Notes: generated from the letters alone by a model not told the origin. A DNA stretch of 64,000 nt from Candidatus Leptovillus gracilis (GCA_016716065.1 JADJXA010000007.1:62001-126000); one strand, 5' to 3'. Shown: positions 44,738 through 53,485, counted from the stretch's first letter. Made by a program: numbers and translations.

Positions 44738-47131
44738 TCAGCGACCTGCGCTGCCGTTTTTGGGACCGGCCTGCCACCACATCTGTTGTCCGTCGGTACT
44801 CACTTCTATTGTGCCCAATTCATCGGTGCGCAGCACGGCCGTGCCCAATTTCTGCGCCCATTCTAGCACCTCTGGGTGGGGATGGCCGAATTTATTGTCT
44901 GCCCCACTGGAAATGATCAGCACCTGTGGTTGTACAGCTTGCAGAAAAGGGGGTGAACTGGAGGTTTGGGAGCCGTGATGACCGGCCTTGAGAACCAGGC
45001 TGGCAAGGGAACGGCCGTTCGCCAACATCACCGCTTCGGACGCCTCATCGGCATCGCCGGTTAACAGCGCGGAAAAATCGCCATACACCAGCCGCAGCAC
45101 CACCGAGTTTTCGTTCCGGTCGCCGGTTAACACGGCTCCCGGATGCAGCACCTCCAGCCGCACGCCATCGCCAATTTCAATCACTTCGCCCGCCAGGGCG
45201 CGATGCACCGGCGTCCCCTGCGCCGCTGCCGCCTGCAAAACGGCGTCGTAGATGGCCGATTCGCCCAGCCCCTGCCCGTTGGTGATAACCCGCCCCACCT
45301 GATACCGGTCAAACAGCGCGGTCAGACCAGTCACGTGGTCCGCGTCGGGGTGGGTGGCGATCAGAATATCAATATCCCGGTCCCAAAAGGGCATGTGGCG
45401 GCCCAGCCGGTCGGTGAGGACGCTGGGGAAATTGCCACCATCCACCAGAATTTGTCGCCCGGTGGGCGTCTGAATGAAGATGGCGTCGCCCTGGCCGACA
45501 TCTAAAAAGGCGACGTGCAAACGGCCGTCTGGCTGCGACGCCCACCAACTGCCCACCAACAGCAGAACAACCAGGCTGCCGCCCAGCGCCAAACGTTGGG
45601 AAATATTTTGGCGCAAAAAGTCGCTTACGGCCGTGCGCCTTTCCGGCGTCGCTTTAACAAACCAGGTGACCGCCCCGATCACGGCATACATCAGCAATAT
45701 ACCGGTCAGGGGCACGTGCAGCGGCACGGCGGCAAAGGGCACAGCGGCAAACGCCCGCACCAGACGAATTGTCGCCGTCAGAAAGAGCCAGGCCACCCAG
45801 GCCAGCGGTTGGCCTAACGGCGCCCAGACCATGCCCACCAGCGTCGCCGCGCCGCCCCACAGCATCACGCCGGGCTGAATGGGCAGCACAAAAGCGTTCG
45901 CCAGCAGGCTGATGAGCGACAACTGGCGAAAATAGCCGATCATCAGCGGCAGGGTCAGAATTTGGGCGGCGACGGTCAGCAGCACGGCCTCGGACAGAAT
46001 GCCCATCGCCTGATTGCTCACCGGGCGGTCAGCGACGTGGTAAAGTTGGCGGCGGGTCCAGGTGGTGAAGGGGTCGGCGTACAGCATCAGTCCCAGAGTG
46101 GCGGTGAAACTGAGCTGGAAGCCGACGTCCCACAGCGTCAGCGGCCGAAACAATGTCATCAGGAAACCGGCGAAAAAGAGGGAGGCATAGGCGAAGTTGC
46201 GCCGGCCGAGCCAACGGCTGGTGAACAGAAAGAGCGACCCCATGATGGCCGCCCGCACTACGGAGGCCTCCGCGCCCACCAGGATGGTGTAGAGGATAAC
46301 CCCCACGACGGCGACGAGAACGGCCGTTTTGCGCGGCAAAAAAGGGTCCACCAGGCTGATGAGAATGGCGATCAGCAGGGCAATGTTGAACCCGGAAATG
46401 GCGATGATGTGGGTCATGCCGGTCACGCGGAAATCTTCGGCCAGGTCGGGCGGGATGCCGTTGTCGTTGCCCAGCAAAATGCCGCTCAACAGCGCCGCTT
46501 CGGGGTCGGGGATCAGGCGGTTGATGGCGTTCTGGGCTTTCTGTTTGAGGGATAGAATGGCGTGCAGCGCCGGTTGGCCGGCCCCTTCGCCGAGAACCCT
46601 GACGCGACCCTGGGAGATGCTGCTGTAAACACCCTGCCGGGCCAGATAATCTTTGTAGCTGAAGTTTTCGTCTTCGGGTGGGGTTTGTAGACGGCCGTTC
46701 ACCGCCACCTGCACCCCGTACGGGACCTCTGGAAAACGGTTGGCGCGTACCAATACGCGCCCCGTCACCGGATAGGTTGCGCCATCGGCCAGGGTGATGC
46801 GTTCGGCGGCGATTTGCAAATTGGTGTACCGGTCGCGCACGTCTGGCTCGCGCACCACCACGCCCACCACGCCCACGTCCGCAGCCAGATCGTTGTAATA
46901 GGCGATGTGGCCGGCGTTGATGTCTGGCACGGCCAGACTGTAACGCGCACCGCCCAAAGCCAGCGCCGCCAGCGCGGCCAAGAGCAGCGCCGGCTGGCCC
47001 CAGCGCCGGGTAAACAAAGCGGCAGCCAGGGCGAGAACGGCCGCAGCCAACCAGACAGCCAACGACCAGCCCATCAACGAGGCCAGCCAGATGCCGGTCA
47101 TCCAGGCAATTGTGCCCACAACAATCGTCAT
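44738..47131 (-). CDS. comEC: ComEC/Rec2 DNA-uptake channel protein
   Basis: ComEC forms the inner-membrane channel for DNA during natural transformation. The 797-residue protein shows an N-terminal DUF4131/OB-like extracytoplasmic domain (residues about 45-190). The competence domain has helices including GILLGNDNGIPPDLAEDFRVTG and THIIAISGFNIAL. A C-terminal metallo-beta-lactamase domain follows (LDVGQGDAIFIQTPTGRQILVDGG, ATHPDADHVTG, and LKAGHHGSQTSSS). All three modules are present, so it looks complete. Other competence genes are not in the window. Confidence 0.93.
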   Translation of the reverse strand: MTIVVGTIAWMTGIWLASLMGWSLAVWLAAAVLALAAALFTRRWGQPALLLAALAALALGGARYSLAVPDINAGHIAYYNDLAADVGVVGVVVREPDVRDRYTNLQIAAERITLADGATYPVTGRVLVRANRFPEVPYGVQVAVNGRLQTPPEDENFSYKDYLARQGVYSSISQGRVRVLGEGAGQPALHAILSLKQKAQNAINRLIPDPEAALLSGILLGNDNGIPPDLAEDFRVTGMTHIIAISGFNIALLIAILISLVDPFLPRKTAVLVAVVGVILYTILVGAEASVVRAAIMGSLFLFTSRWLGRRNFAYASLFFAGFLMTLFRPLTLWDVGFQLSFTATLGLMLYADPFTTWTRRQLYHVADRPVSNQAMGILSEAVLLTVAAQILTLPLMIGYFRQLSLISLLANAFVLPIQPGVMLWGGAATLVGMVWAPLGQPLAWVAWLFLTATIRLVRAFAAVPFAAVPLHVPLTGILLMYAVIGAVTWFVKATPERRTAVSDFLRQNISQRLALGGSLVVLLLVGSWWASQPDGRLHVAFLDVGQGDAIFIQTPTGRQILVDGGNFPSVLTDRLGRHMPFWDRDIDILIATHPDADHVTGLTALFDRYQVGRVITNGQGLGESAIYDAVLQAAAAQGTPVHRALAGEVIEIGDGVRLEVLHPGAVLTGDRNENSVVLRLVYGDFSALLTGDADEASEAVMLANGRSLASLVLKAGHHGSQTSSSPPFLQAVQPQVLIISSGADNKFGHPHPEVLEWAQKLGTAVLRTDELGTIEVSTDGQQMWWQAGPKNGSAGR

Positions 47132-47562
47132 AATCGGTTTGGGGTGGTTCCAACGGATTGGCGAGCAGCGTTAGAACCAAACTTTTACCAAGCTGCTAAC
47201 AGGTACGACTACAGAGTGTTTCTGGTGACGGCCGTAAGTATAAAATATTTCGGCGAACTGCAAAGCAAAAAGAGCAAATTGCTGGTCAAAAAGAGACGGA
47301 ATGGGAAATGTTGACCGGATTGTGATAAAGTTGAGAGAGTATCAACGCTTTGTTACAATTCATATTCAACACCTACGCAAAACCGCCAATAACAGCAACA
47401 TACTTGCCTGCGGCTTGAACCATCATTGTCAGATGCAATGTCGCTGGCTGCCAGGCCAAATGGCATAAAACAAGCGCTCATCGGCGCGATGATGTTCCGG
47501 CAAGAGCAAGGTTTGGTAAGATGAGGCAGCGTAGCCTAAATTCTAGCCGATAAAGACAGCTT
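47132..47562. other. Divergent intergenic region
   Basis: The 431-base spacer between comEC and the first response regulator has no credible gene or tRNA. A TTGTTACAAT -10-like element lies at about 47351-47360, and a moderately AT-rich stretch occupies 47235-47400. One ACGGCCGT is present at its left side. Confidence 0.5.
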
Positions 47563-48276
47563 ATGAATGAATTTGATCCCAAAACTTTCCGCATCCTGGT
47601 AATTGACGATGACGTGTTTGTGCTGGAAATGATAGAAGAGTCCTTGAACAGAGGCGGTTTTCGGGTTGCGGCCGTCACTTCGGGCGAAGATGCGCTGGGC
47701 TGGATGAAGCGGCATGGGCTGCCACATCTGGCTGTCGTAGACATCAACATGCCGTTTGGCATGGATGGCCTGGAATTTTGTGAAACGGTCCACACTTTCA
47801 GCGACGTGCCAATCATGATGCTGACGGGGATTGAAGACGAGGAGACGAAGGCCCAGGCGATTGACCGCTGCGCGGAAGATTATCTGACCAAACCCTTCTT
47901 GCCGGGCGAACTCATCGCCCGCGCCCGCCGGGTTTTGCGGCGCATTGGTCACTTTGCCTACCCTTTGGATCCCATGACGCGGGTGGATGAGCGGCTGACC
48001 GTTGATTTGGTGGGCTGTCAGGTGATTGTGAACGGCCGTCCGGCAACGTTGACACCTACGGAAACAAAGCTGCTGTACATTCTCTTGCGTTCGGCTGGCA
48101 AAGCAGTCAGCAGCAATTATTTACTGCGACGCCTGTGGCCGCATGAATCGGGCCATGAAGAACGGCTGCGCGTATACGTTCATCGGCTGCGCAGCAAAAT
48201 TGAAGTAGACCCTACCAAACCACATTATATCCGCTCACAGCGGGGCATTGGTTACACTTTCTGGCTCAGCGATTAA
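47563..48276 (+). CDS. OmpR/PhoB-type response regulator (paralogue 1)
   Basis: This 237-residue protein has a receiver domain (acidic pocket IDDD, phosphoacceptor Asp in LAVVDINMPFGMDG, switch Thr in MMLTGI, Lys in YLTKPF) and a C-terminal winged helix (LTPTETKLLYILL, then HRLRSKIEVDPTKPHYIRSQRGIGYTFW). It is a DNA-binding transcription factor of a two-component system. No kinase gene is adjacent. It is very similar to the next gene, including the GEDALGWMKRHGLPHLAVVDI block, indicating a local duplication. Confidence 0.9.
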   Translation: MNEFDPKTFRILVIDDDVFVLEMIEESLNRGGFRVAAVTSGEDALGWMKRHGLPHLAVVDINMPFGMDGLEFCETVHTFSDVPIMMLTGIEDEETKAQAIDRCAEDYLTKPFLPGELIARARRVLRRIGHFAYPLDPMTRVDERLTVDLVGCQVIVNGRPATLTPTETKLLYILLRSAGKAVSSNYLLRRLWPHESGHEERLRVYVHRLRSKIEVDPTKPHYIRSQRGIGYTFWLSD

Positions 48277-48345
48277 CGCCGGCGCTGACGCCATCAACCG
48301 ATGCCTGATATGGGCAAAAGATCTGCCGAGGCATGACACATAGAC

Positions 48346-49116
48346 ATGGATACCTTAGAGCAAAAACCTGTCATTCTTGTTGTTGACGACAACCAATATA
48401 CCCAGCGCATTGTGCAATTTGCGCTGGAAAATGCTGAGTTTAAGGCTGTTACAACCTCGTCGGGCGAAGAGGCGTTGAAGCTGATGCACACCCAGGGTTT
48501 GCCGCATCTGGCAATTGTAGATATCCACATGCCGCCCGGCATGAGTGGGTTTGAGTTCTGCCACATGGTTCACCAGTTTTGCGATTTGCCGGTGATATTG
48601 TTGACGGCCGTTAATGAAGAAGAAACGGTCATTGAAGGGCTGGAAAAATACGCCGAAGATTACATCATCAAACCGTTTAATCCCGGCGAATTGGTAGCCC
48701 GCGTCCGGCGCGTGTTGTCCCGTCTGGGCGGGCTTTCCTTTCATCTGGACGCCCTGACCCATGTGGACGAACGGCTCACGGTGGATTTTCCGCAGCGCCG
48801 GGCGCTGATTTACGACGCGCCGACAGCCCTGACGCCGACTGAGACCAAATTGTTATACATTCTCATGCGCCAGGCCGGGCATACCGTCACCACCGAATAC
48901 ATCCTGCGCCGTCTGTGGCCGCTGGAACCGGCCTATGAGGACCGTCTGCATGTCCACATGCACCGCCTGCGCCGCAAAATCGAAGACGCGGCCGACACCT
49001 CCCGGCCACGTTACATTGTGTCTGAACGGGGTACAGGGTATGTGTTTCATGGCAAGCTGCTGGTCCCGGTGGCTGACAATCAGGGCATCCAGACAGGCGA
49101 AGAGATGACGGGGTGA
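48346..49116 (+). CDS. OmpR/PhoB-type response regulator (paralogue 2)
   Basis: This 256-residue protein has the same layout as its neighbour: receiver with VVDDNQ, Asp in LAIVDIHMPPGMSG, Thr in ILLTAV and Lys in YIIKPF; then a winged helix (LTPTETKLLYILMRQ, ending IVSERGTGYVF). The tail after the wing extends about 20 residues. The 69-base gap to paralogue 1 includes an imperfect hairpin (TGCCT..AGGCA). Both genes lack a neighbouring kinase, so they may answer to orphan kinases or act as a hetero-regulated pair. Confidence 0.9.
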   Translation: MDTLEQKPVILVVDDNQYTQRIVQFALENAEFKAVTTSSGEEALKLMHTQGLPHLAIVDIHMPPGMSGFEFCHMVHQFCDLPVILLTAVNEEETVIEGLEKYAEDYIIKPFNPGELVARVRRVLSRLGGLSFHLDALTHVDERLTVDFPQRRALIYDAPTALTPTETKLLYILMRQAGHTVTTEYILRRLWPLEPAYEDRLHVHMHRLRRKIEDAADTSRPRYIVSERGTGYVFHGKLLVPVADNQGIQTGEEMTG

Positions 49117-49275
49117 TGGGGTGAAGGGGTGAAAAGACCTGGGTTTGTGACAATGATGCCGACCCATCGCGCCACACTGACAGCGAACAATAACACCGCT
49201 GCTGGTTATTCTCGCCATGTCATAATCTGACGTTTTTGTCACCTTGTCAGATGTCACTTTGTCATCTTGTCAGGT
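49100..49275 (+). repeat. Short-period repeats around the response regulator/Nudix spacer
   Basis: GGGGTGA-type units at 49108-49132 and TGTCACCT/TGTCATCT-type units at 49235-49274 have a 7-8 base period and are partly complementary, as in other intergenic arrays of the window. The left block overlaps the last codons of paralogue 2. Confidence 0.6.
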
Positions 49276-49293
49276 ATAACGGATGATTGCTTT

Positions 49294-49950
49294 ATGAACC
49301 CAATGCGTCAACTAGATGACATTCGCCAGGCGCTCGGCTTAGAGGAGTTTGATACGCTGGCTGCTCAGGAGAAAATGATGCCATTTGGCGGCGCCGGCCG
49401 ACGCCCGCCGGATGATTTGAGCCAGGCGCGGATCGGCGCGGTTTTGCTGCTGCTGTATTGGCGCGACGAGGCGATGCACCTGGTGTTAACCCGGCGGCGG
49501 GATGATTTGTCGTCGCACGCGGGGCAAATTTCCTTTCCCGGCGGCCAGCAGGAAGCGGCGGAAACGCTGCTGGCCGCCGCCCTGCGTGAAACAGAAGAGG
49601 AAATTGGCGTGGACGGCACGGCCGTTACTCCCATCGGTCAGCTAACCCCCATTTATATTCCCCCTTCCGGCTTCATGGTTCACCCGTTTATTGCCTGGTA
49701 TACGTTGGCGCAGCGGCCAACATTCCGGCCGGCGACAACGGAGGTGGCAGAAATCATCGAAGTTCCTTTAGCCACGTTGTTGGACCCGGCAACGGCCGTT
49801 CGTGAACCGTGGGATTTTCGTGGGCATCAGGTGGAAGTGCCTTACTTTGCCGTGCAGGGGCATAAAGTGTGGGGGGCCACCGCCATTATGCTCAGCGAAT
49901 TTGTCGAGAGGCTGCGATTTGTGGGCTGGGCGGAGAACGGGCGCGCGTAA
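49294..49950 (+). CDS. Nudix hydrolase, CoA diphosphatase type
   Basis: This 218-residue protein has the CoA-pyrophosphatase subfamily motif LTRRRDDLSSHAGQISFPGG just before the Nudix box GGQQEAAETLLAAALRETEEEIGV, in which the catalytic glutamates are all present. The enzyme would cleave CoA or acyl-CoA into 3',5'-ADP and phosphopantetheine. The ATG at 49294 with GGATGA upstream is preferred to a TTG nine codons earlier. It ends three bases from the convergent kinase gene, so there is no room for separate terminators. Confidence 0.88.
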   Translation: MNPMRQLDDIRQALGLEEFDTLAAQEKMMPFGGAGRRPPDDLSQARIGAVLLLLYWRDEAMHLVLTRRRDDLSSHAGQISFPGGQQEAAETLLAAALRETEEEIGVDGTAVTPIGQLTPIYIPPSGFMVHPFIAWYTLAQRPTFRPATTEVAEIIEVPLATLLDPATAVREPWDFRGHQVEVPYFAVQGHKVWGATAIMLSEFVERLRFVGWAENGRA

Positions 49951-49953
49951 CGG

Positions 49954-50826
49954 TCAGGTAATGGCGTTGGCGTTGTTGGTTGGCGTTTCCTGGTATACGG
50001 GCAGCCGCACCAAAAAGGCGGTTCCCTGCCCCACCTGGCTGTAAGGCCGAATGGTTCCCTGATGGGCTTCCACCAATTCCCGCACAATTGCTAAACCCAG
50101 GCCAGAACCGCGACGGCCGTTTCCCCGTGCCCGCGACTTATCCACCTGATAAAACCGTTCAAAAATGCGCGGCAAATCCTCGGCGGCGATGCCGGAACCG
50201 GTATCTTGCACCAACACGTCTACGGCCGTTTCCCCATGCGGTTTCAGGCTCACATGCACCCGCCCGCCGGCCGGCGTGTGGGCCAGCGCGTTGTCCACCA
50301 GGTTGGTAAACAACTGCATCAGGCGATCATAATCGCCGCCAATCGGCGGTGTGGATTGCAACTCATCGGTCAGGTAGATTCCCTGCTCCTGGGCGCGCCA
50401 GGCCAGGTTGTCTTGCACCTCGGCCAATACTTGTCGCAAATCCACCGGCTCCAGCGCCAATTTTAACTGGCCGGATTCGATGCGCGCCAGGTCCAGTAGT
50501 TGGCTCACCAGACGCTGCATCCGTTCCGTCTCGTTGTGGATGATGGCCGCTGCCTGCTGGCGCTCGGCGTCGGTAACGGCCGTGCCATCCAACAGCGATT
50601 GGCTCCAGCCGCGAATCGCCGTCAGCGGCGTCTTGAGGTCGTGGGAAACATTGCTGACAAAGTCGCGCTGCGCCTGCTGCGACATTTTCACCTGGCTGGT
50701 CATGCTGTTAAAACTGGCCGCCAGCCGCTGCACTTCGTCTGGGCCTTGCAGCGACAACTGTTGGTCATAATCGCCGCGGGCGATGCCTTCGGCGGCGGTG
50801 GCCATGGTGCGCAACGGCCGTGTCAC
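49954..50826 (-). CDS. Histidine kinase, C-terminal part (HAMP-HisKA-HATPase) after an in-frame TGA
   Basis: These 290 residues carry most of the HAMP domain (VTRPLRTMATAAEGIARGDYDQQL), the dimerisation helix with the phosphoacceptor His (FVSNVSHDLKTPLTAIRGW), and an ATPase domain with N-box (NLVDNALAHTPAGG), G1 (DTGSGIAAEDL) and G2 (GSGLGLAIV). The first codon GTG follows immediately after the TGA that ends the N-terminal part, in the same reading frame. The two parts together form one ordinary membrane kinase of 489 codons. Reinitiation at the GTG (AATTGAGTG) could still give a soluble kinase. The response regulator lies upstream in the operon. Confidence 0.85.
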   Translation of the reverse strand: MTRPLRTMATAAEGIARGDYDQQLSLQGPDEVQRLAASFNSMTSQVKMSQQAQRDFVSNVSHDLKTPLTAIRGWSQSLLDGTAVTDAERQQAAAIIHNETERMQRLVSQLLDLARIESGQLKLALEPVDLRQVLAEVQDNLAWRAQEQGIYLTDELQSTPPIGGDYDRLMQLFTNLVDNALAHTPAGGRVHVSLKPHGETAVDVLVQDTGSGIAAEDLPRIFERFYQVDKSRARGNGRRGSGLGLAIVRELVEAHQGTIRPYSQVGQGTAFLVRLPVYQETPTNNANAIT

Positions 50827-51423
50827 TCAATTGGCAATGGCGGCGGCCAACAAAATTGCCAACAGCAAGGCCACCCCCGCGCCCACGCCAATCGGCCGCA
50901 AAAATGATTGGCGAAAAAAGGCCAATGTGGTTGGTTCTGGCGCGGCGTAAAAGATTTGCAAACGGCCGAAACCGAGGCTGGAAATGGGCTGCGAATACAC
51001 CAGCCAGCGTGTGCTGTCGGTATGTTCAAAGATGCCGGTGATGGCGTTGCTGGCGACATTGGGCAGCAGGCTGCGCAAATTTTGCACCCCCTCGATGGTG
51101 TCCCCCTGCCAACTCCCTTCAGTGGCGCTGTCGAACAAGATTTGCTTGGAGGTCATGTCGGCGATGAGGACGCGCACGTTGTTGGCGACGGCCGTTTTCT
51201 GCAACAATTGTTCATAAGCTGGCGTCGCTGCCCCCATTTCCAACAGCCGCAGCAGCTCCTGACGATTGCTGGTGCTGACGGCCGCCAGATTTTGCATGGC
51301 CGCCAGATAGCGCACACCCGGCCGCGTGGCAAAAAACAACAGCGACATCGTAATCACCACCAGGGCCATGGCAATGACGCCAACATAAGAAAGCAGCAGA
51401 CGACTGCGCAGAGTGTTAAACAT
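50827..51423 (-). CDS. Histidine kinase, N-terminal sensor part ending at an in-frame TGA
   Basis: These 198 residues comprise TM1 (LLLSYVGVIAMALVVITMSLLF), an extracytoplasmic sensor domain of about 130 residues, and TM2 (GVGAGVALLLAILLAAAIAN). It stops at TGA exactly where TM2 should pass into the HAMP domain. The next codon in frame begins VTRPLRTM. One base change from a sense codon such as TGG or CGA would explain the break; sequencing error is equally possible. Confidence 0.8.
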   Translation of the reverse strand: MFNTLRSRLLLSYVGVIAMALVVITMSLLFFATRPGVRYLAAMQNLAAVSTSNRQELLRLLEMGAATPAYEQLLQKTAVANNVRVLIADMTSKQILFDSATEGSWQGDTIEGVQNLRSLLPNVASNAITGIFEHTDSTRWLVYSQPISSLGFGRLQIFYAAPEPTTLAFFRQSFLRPIGVGAGVALLLAILLAAAIAN

Positions 51424-51428
51424 GGGAA

Positions 51429-51508
51429 TTGGTAGTTGGTAGTTGGTAGTTGGTAGTTGGGTGATTAGCTTACACCTATCAACTATCCACTACCCACTAT
51501 CAACTATG
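51429..51508 (-). repeat. Paired heptamer arrays (TTGGTAG / CAACTAT)
   Basis: Four perfect TTGGTAG units plus a variant (51429-51461) face a partly complementary CAACTAT/CCACTAC array (51477-51508). The second arm encodes the last residues (IVDSG) and stop of the response regulator. Confidence 0.85.
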
Positions 51509-52182
51509 ATCAGCTTATATCCTTTGCCCCAAACCGTCTCGATGGTCAGGCTGCTGCCGGTTAATTTTTCCCGCAGATTGGCGATGTGGACGTCTACGGT
51601 GCGGGTACGGCCGTAAAATTCATAACCCCACACCAGATCCAACAACTGATCCCGCGACAGTACCATGTTCAAATGGTCCATCAGGGTGACGAGCAGGTCA
51701 AACTCTTTGGTGCGCAGGTCAATCCGCCGGCCGCCCACTGTGACCAGATGGCTGGATGGGTCTACAATGACATTACCGGCCTGGCGTGTTTTACCGGCCG
51801 TTGGGTCTGTGGCTGAAGTGGTCCGCCGCAGGATGGCGCGCACGCGGGCCACCAGTTCCCGTGGATTGAATGGCTTGGTCAGGTAATCGTCCGCCCCCAT
51901 CTCCAGGCCGACAATTTTGTCTATGTCGTCGTCGCGGGCAGTGAGCATCAGGATGGGCAGCGTGCTTTCGGCGCGTACCCGGCGGCACACTTCCCAGCCG
52001 TCTACTTCTGGCAGCATCAGGTCCAGCACCACCAGAGAAGGCGGTGTTTGTTTGATGTAGGCCAGGGCGTCACGGCCGTTATTCACGGTGTCCACGCGGT
52101 AGCCATCTTTCTGCAAATACAGCCGCGCCAGGTCGCGGATGTTGGCCTCGTCGTCCACCACCAGAATCGTCTCTTTGCTCAT
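51490..52182 (-). CDS. OmpR/PhoB-type response regulator of the split kinase
   Basis: This 230-residue regulator has an acidic pocket VVDDEA, phosphoacceptor Asp in VVLDLMLPEVDG, Thr in LMLTAR, Lys in YLTKPF, and a PhoB-like winged helix (IDLRTKEFDLLVTLM, ending TVWGKGYKL). It lies between ridA (9-base gap) and the kinase, so the three genes form one operon. ATG at 52182 is used; a TTG codon lies just before it. Its extreme C-terminus is encoded inside a heptamer array, so it may have been trimmed or extended by repeat insertion. Confidence 0.92.
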   Translation of the reverse strand: MSKETILVVDDEANIRDLARLYLQKDGYRVDTVNNGRDALAYIKQTPPSLVVLDLMLPEVDGWEVCRRVRAESTLPILMLTARDDDIDKIVGLEMGADDYLTKPFNPRELVARVRAILRRTTSATDPTAGKTRQAGNVIVDPSSHLVTVGGRRIDLRTKEFDLLVTLMDHLNMVLSRDQLLDLVWGYEFYGRTRTVDVHIANLREKLTGSSLTIETVWGKGYKLIIVDSG

Positions 52183-52191
52183 CAAGCGCCT

Positions 52192-52578
52192 CTAACCGGG
52201 CAGCAGGGCAATGGCTTCGATTTCGACGCGCGCCCCCAACGGCAGCGCCGCCACCTGCACGGCCGAGCGGGCCGGGTGGCGGTGGGTGAAGTAACGGCCG
52301 TACACCGCGTTCATCGCCGCAAATTCGCCCATGTCTTGCAAAAAGACAGTGCATTTCACCACGTCGTCCAGGGTGGCGCCGGCGGCGGCGAGAACGGCCG
52401 TCAGATTTTGCAGCACCCGCTCCGTCTGAACCGTGATGTCGTTTTCAACCAACTTGCCGGTCGCCGGGTCCAGGCCCACCTGCCCGGCCGTAAAAATCAC
52501 ATTGCCCACCTTCACCGCCTGCGAATAAGGACCCAACGCCGCCGGCGCCTGATCGGTGTGAATTATTTCTTTGCCCAT
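52192..52578 (-). CDS. ridA: RidA family reactive enamine/imine deaminase
   Basis: This 128-residue protein is a standard YjgF/YER057c/UK114 member: PAALGPYSQAVKVGNVIFTAGQVGLDP, the NLTAVLAAAGATLDDVVKCTVFLQDM block, and the active-site Arg in HPARSAVQVAALPLGARVEIEAIA. RidA hydrolyses 2-aminoacrylate-type intermediates released by PLP enzymes. It is the first gene of the operon with the response regulator and kinase; a functional link between them is not obvious. Its leader contains a TCAATCG heptamer array (52598-52625). Confidence 0.93.
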   Translation of the reverse strand: MGKEIIHTDQAPAALGPYSQAVKVGNVIFTAGQVGLDPATGKLVENDITVQTERVLQNLTAVLAAAGATLDDVVKCTVFLQDMGEFAAMNAVYGRYFTHRHPARSAVQVAALPLGARVEIEAIALLPG

Positions 52579-52597
52579 AACTATGTTCTCCTTCCAG

Positions 52598-52625
52598 CCA
52601 ATCGTTAATCGTCAATCGTCACGCC
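52598..52625 (-). repeat. Heptamer tandem array (TCAATCG)
   Basis: Three units of CCAATCG/TTAATCG/TCAATCG type and a partial fourth lie in the leader of ridA, complementary in sequence to the array after der. Confidence 0.75.
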
Positions 52626-52682
52626 TAAACTCCTACAATCAGCCTATTTTAACATGGCTGCAAAATATGATAAACTGGAGCC

Positions 52683-52847
52683 ATGAATGGTTGGCCGCTT
52701 GTCATTGAGTTAGGCAATTTTTCCCTGACCAGCGTAACGCCTTTGAATGAATTGTTGTGGTTCATTGCCGGGGTGTTTCTGTTGGCGGGGTCGTCGGCGG
52801 CCGTTTTGTGGTGGAATCGTCGCGCGCGGCGCGATCCCTTCGTTTAA
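52683..52847 (+). CDS. Small single-pass membrane protein
   Basis: This 54-codon gene has an ATG directly after GGAGCC and a TATGATAAACT element upstream. The product has a short N-terminal segment (MNGWPLVIELGNFSLTSVTP), one hydrophobic helix (ELLWFIAGVFLLAGSSAAVLWW) and a basic tail (NRRARRDPFV). That predicts an out-in membrane peptide with a cytosolic C-terminus. It ends 80 bases before efp on the same strand. No family is recognised. Confidence 0.55.
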   Translation: MNGWPLVIELGNFSLTSVTPLNELLWFIAGVFLLAGSSAAVLWWNRRARRDPFV

Positions 52848-52927
52848 ACCACAGGTCAGCGTCCCTGCCGGTCAGGGCATCAGCCCAAGTTTTTCCATAA
52901 TTTATATTTGTTAACAGGAGCTTCGAA

Positions 52928-53485
52928 ATGATTGATGTCAATCAACTACGTCGTGGGGTCTCTTTCACCCTCAACGATAATTTGTATAAAGTGACCGAAT
53001 ACAGCCACAACAAACCGGGGCGCGGCAAAGCAACCATTCGCGTAAACGTCAAAGATTTACGCACCGGGTCGAACCTGCAAATTACCTTCACCTCTGGCGA
53101 CCGCGTGGAAGATATTCGTCTGGACAAGGGTGTTTACCAGTATCTGTATGACGATGGGCAGTTTCACGTTTTTATGAACACCGAAACGTATGAGCAGAAG
53201 CAAGTTGCCCACGCTGTGTTGGAAGACGACAAATATTATTTGCGCGATAACATGGAATTGGAACTGCTCTCTTACGAAGGTGAAATCCTGGACTATATTT
53301 TCCCCAAGTCTATGGAATTTGAGGTCGTGGAGGCGGAAAATGCGGTCGCTGGCGATACGGCCACCGGCGCTACTAAAGAAATCGTCACCGACACCGGGCT
53401 GCGGGTGAAGACCCCGCTGTTTATTCAGGTGGGCGACCGCATCAAAGTCAACACGGAAACAGGCGAGTATAGTACCCGCGTCTAA
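52928..53485 (+). CDS. efp: Elongation factor P
   Basis: EF-P relieves ribosome stalling at consecutive prolines. The 185-residue protein has all three domains: the KOW-like N-terminus, OB domain II (QVAHAVLEDDKYYLRDNMELELLSYEG) and C-terminal OB domain III (TGLRVKTPLFIQVGDRIKVNTETGEYSTRV). The tip loop that enters the peptidyl-transferase centre reads NKPGRGKA, so residue 32 is Arg rather than the Lys of Escherichia or Bacillus EF-P. An Arg at this place is rhamnosylated by EarP in some bacteria. CAGGAG precedes the ATG. The downstream LysM gene encodes a run of prolines. Confidence 0.95.
   Translation: MIDVNQLRRGVSFTLNDNLYKVTEYSHNKPGRGKATIRVNVKDLRTGSNLQITFTSGDRVEDIRLDKGVYQYLYDDGQFHVFMNTETYEQKQVAHAVLEDDKYYLRDNMELELLSYEGEILDYIFPKSMEFEVVEAENAVAGDTATGATKEIVTDTGLRVKTPLFIQVGDRIKVNTETGEYSTRV

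Noticed and set aside
46029..47180. 383-residue minus-strand frame overlapping comEC
   Set aside because: Arg/Pro/Gly-rich out-of-frame shadow; comEC in the other frame has all its domains.
47132..47562. tRNA or small RNA gene in the long spacer
   Set aside because: No cloverleaf with a GTTC-type T-arm or 3' acceptor could be drawn; only promoter-like elements were found.
50824..50829. Selenocysteine or stop-codon recoding at the kinase TGA
   Set aside because: The position is a membrane-HAMP junction with no redox role, and no SECIS-like stem was seen directly downstream. Mutation, error or reinitiation is simpler.
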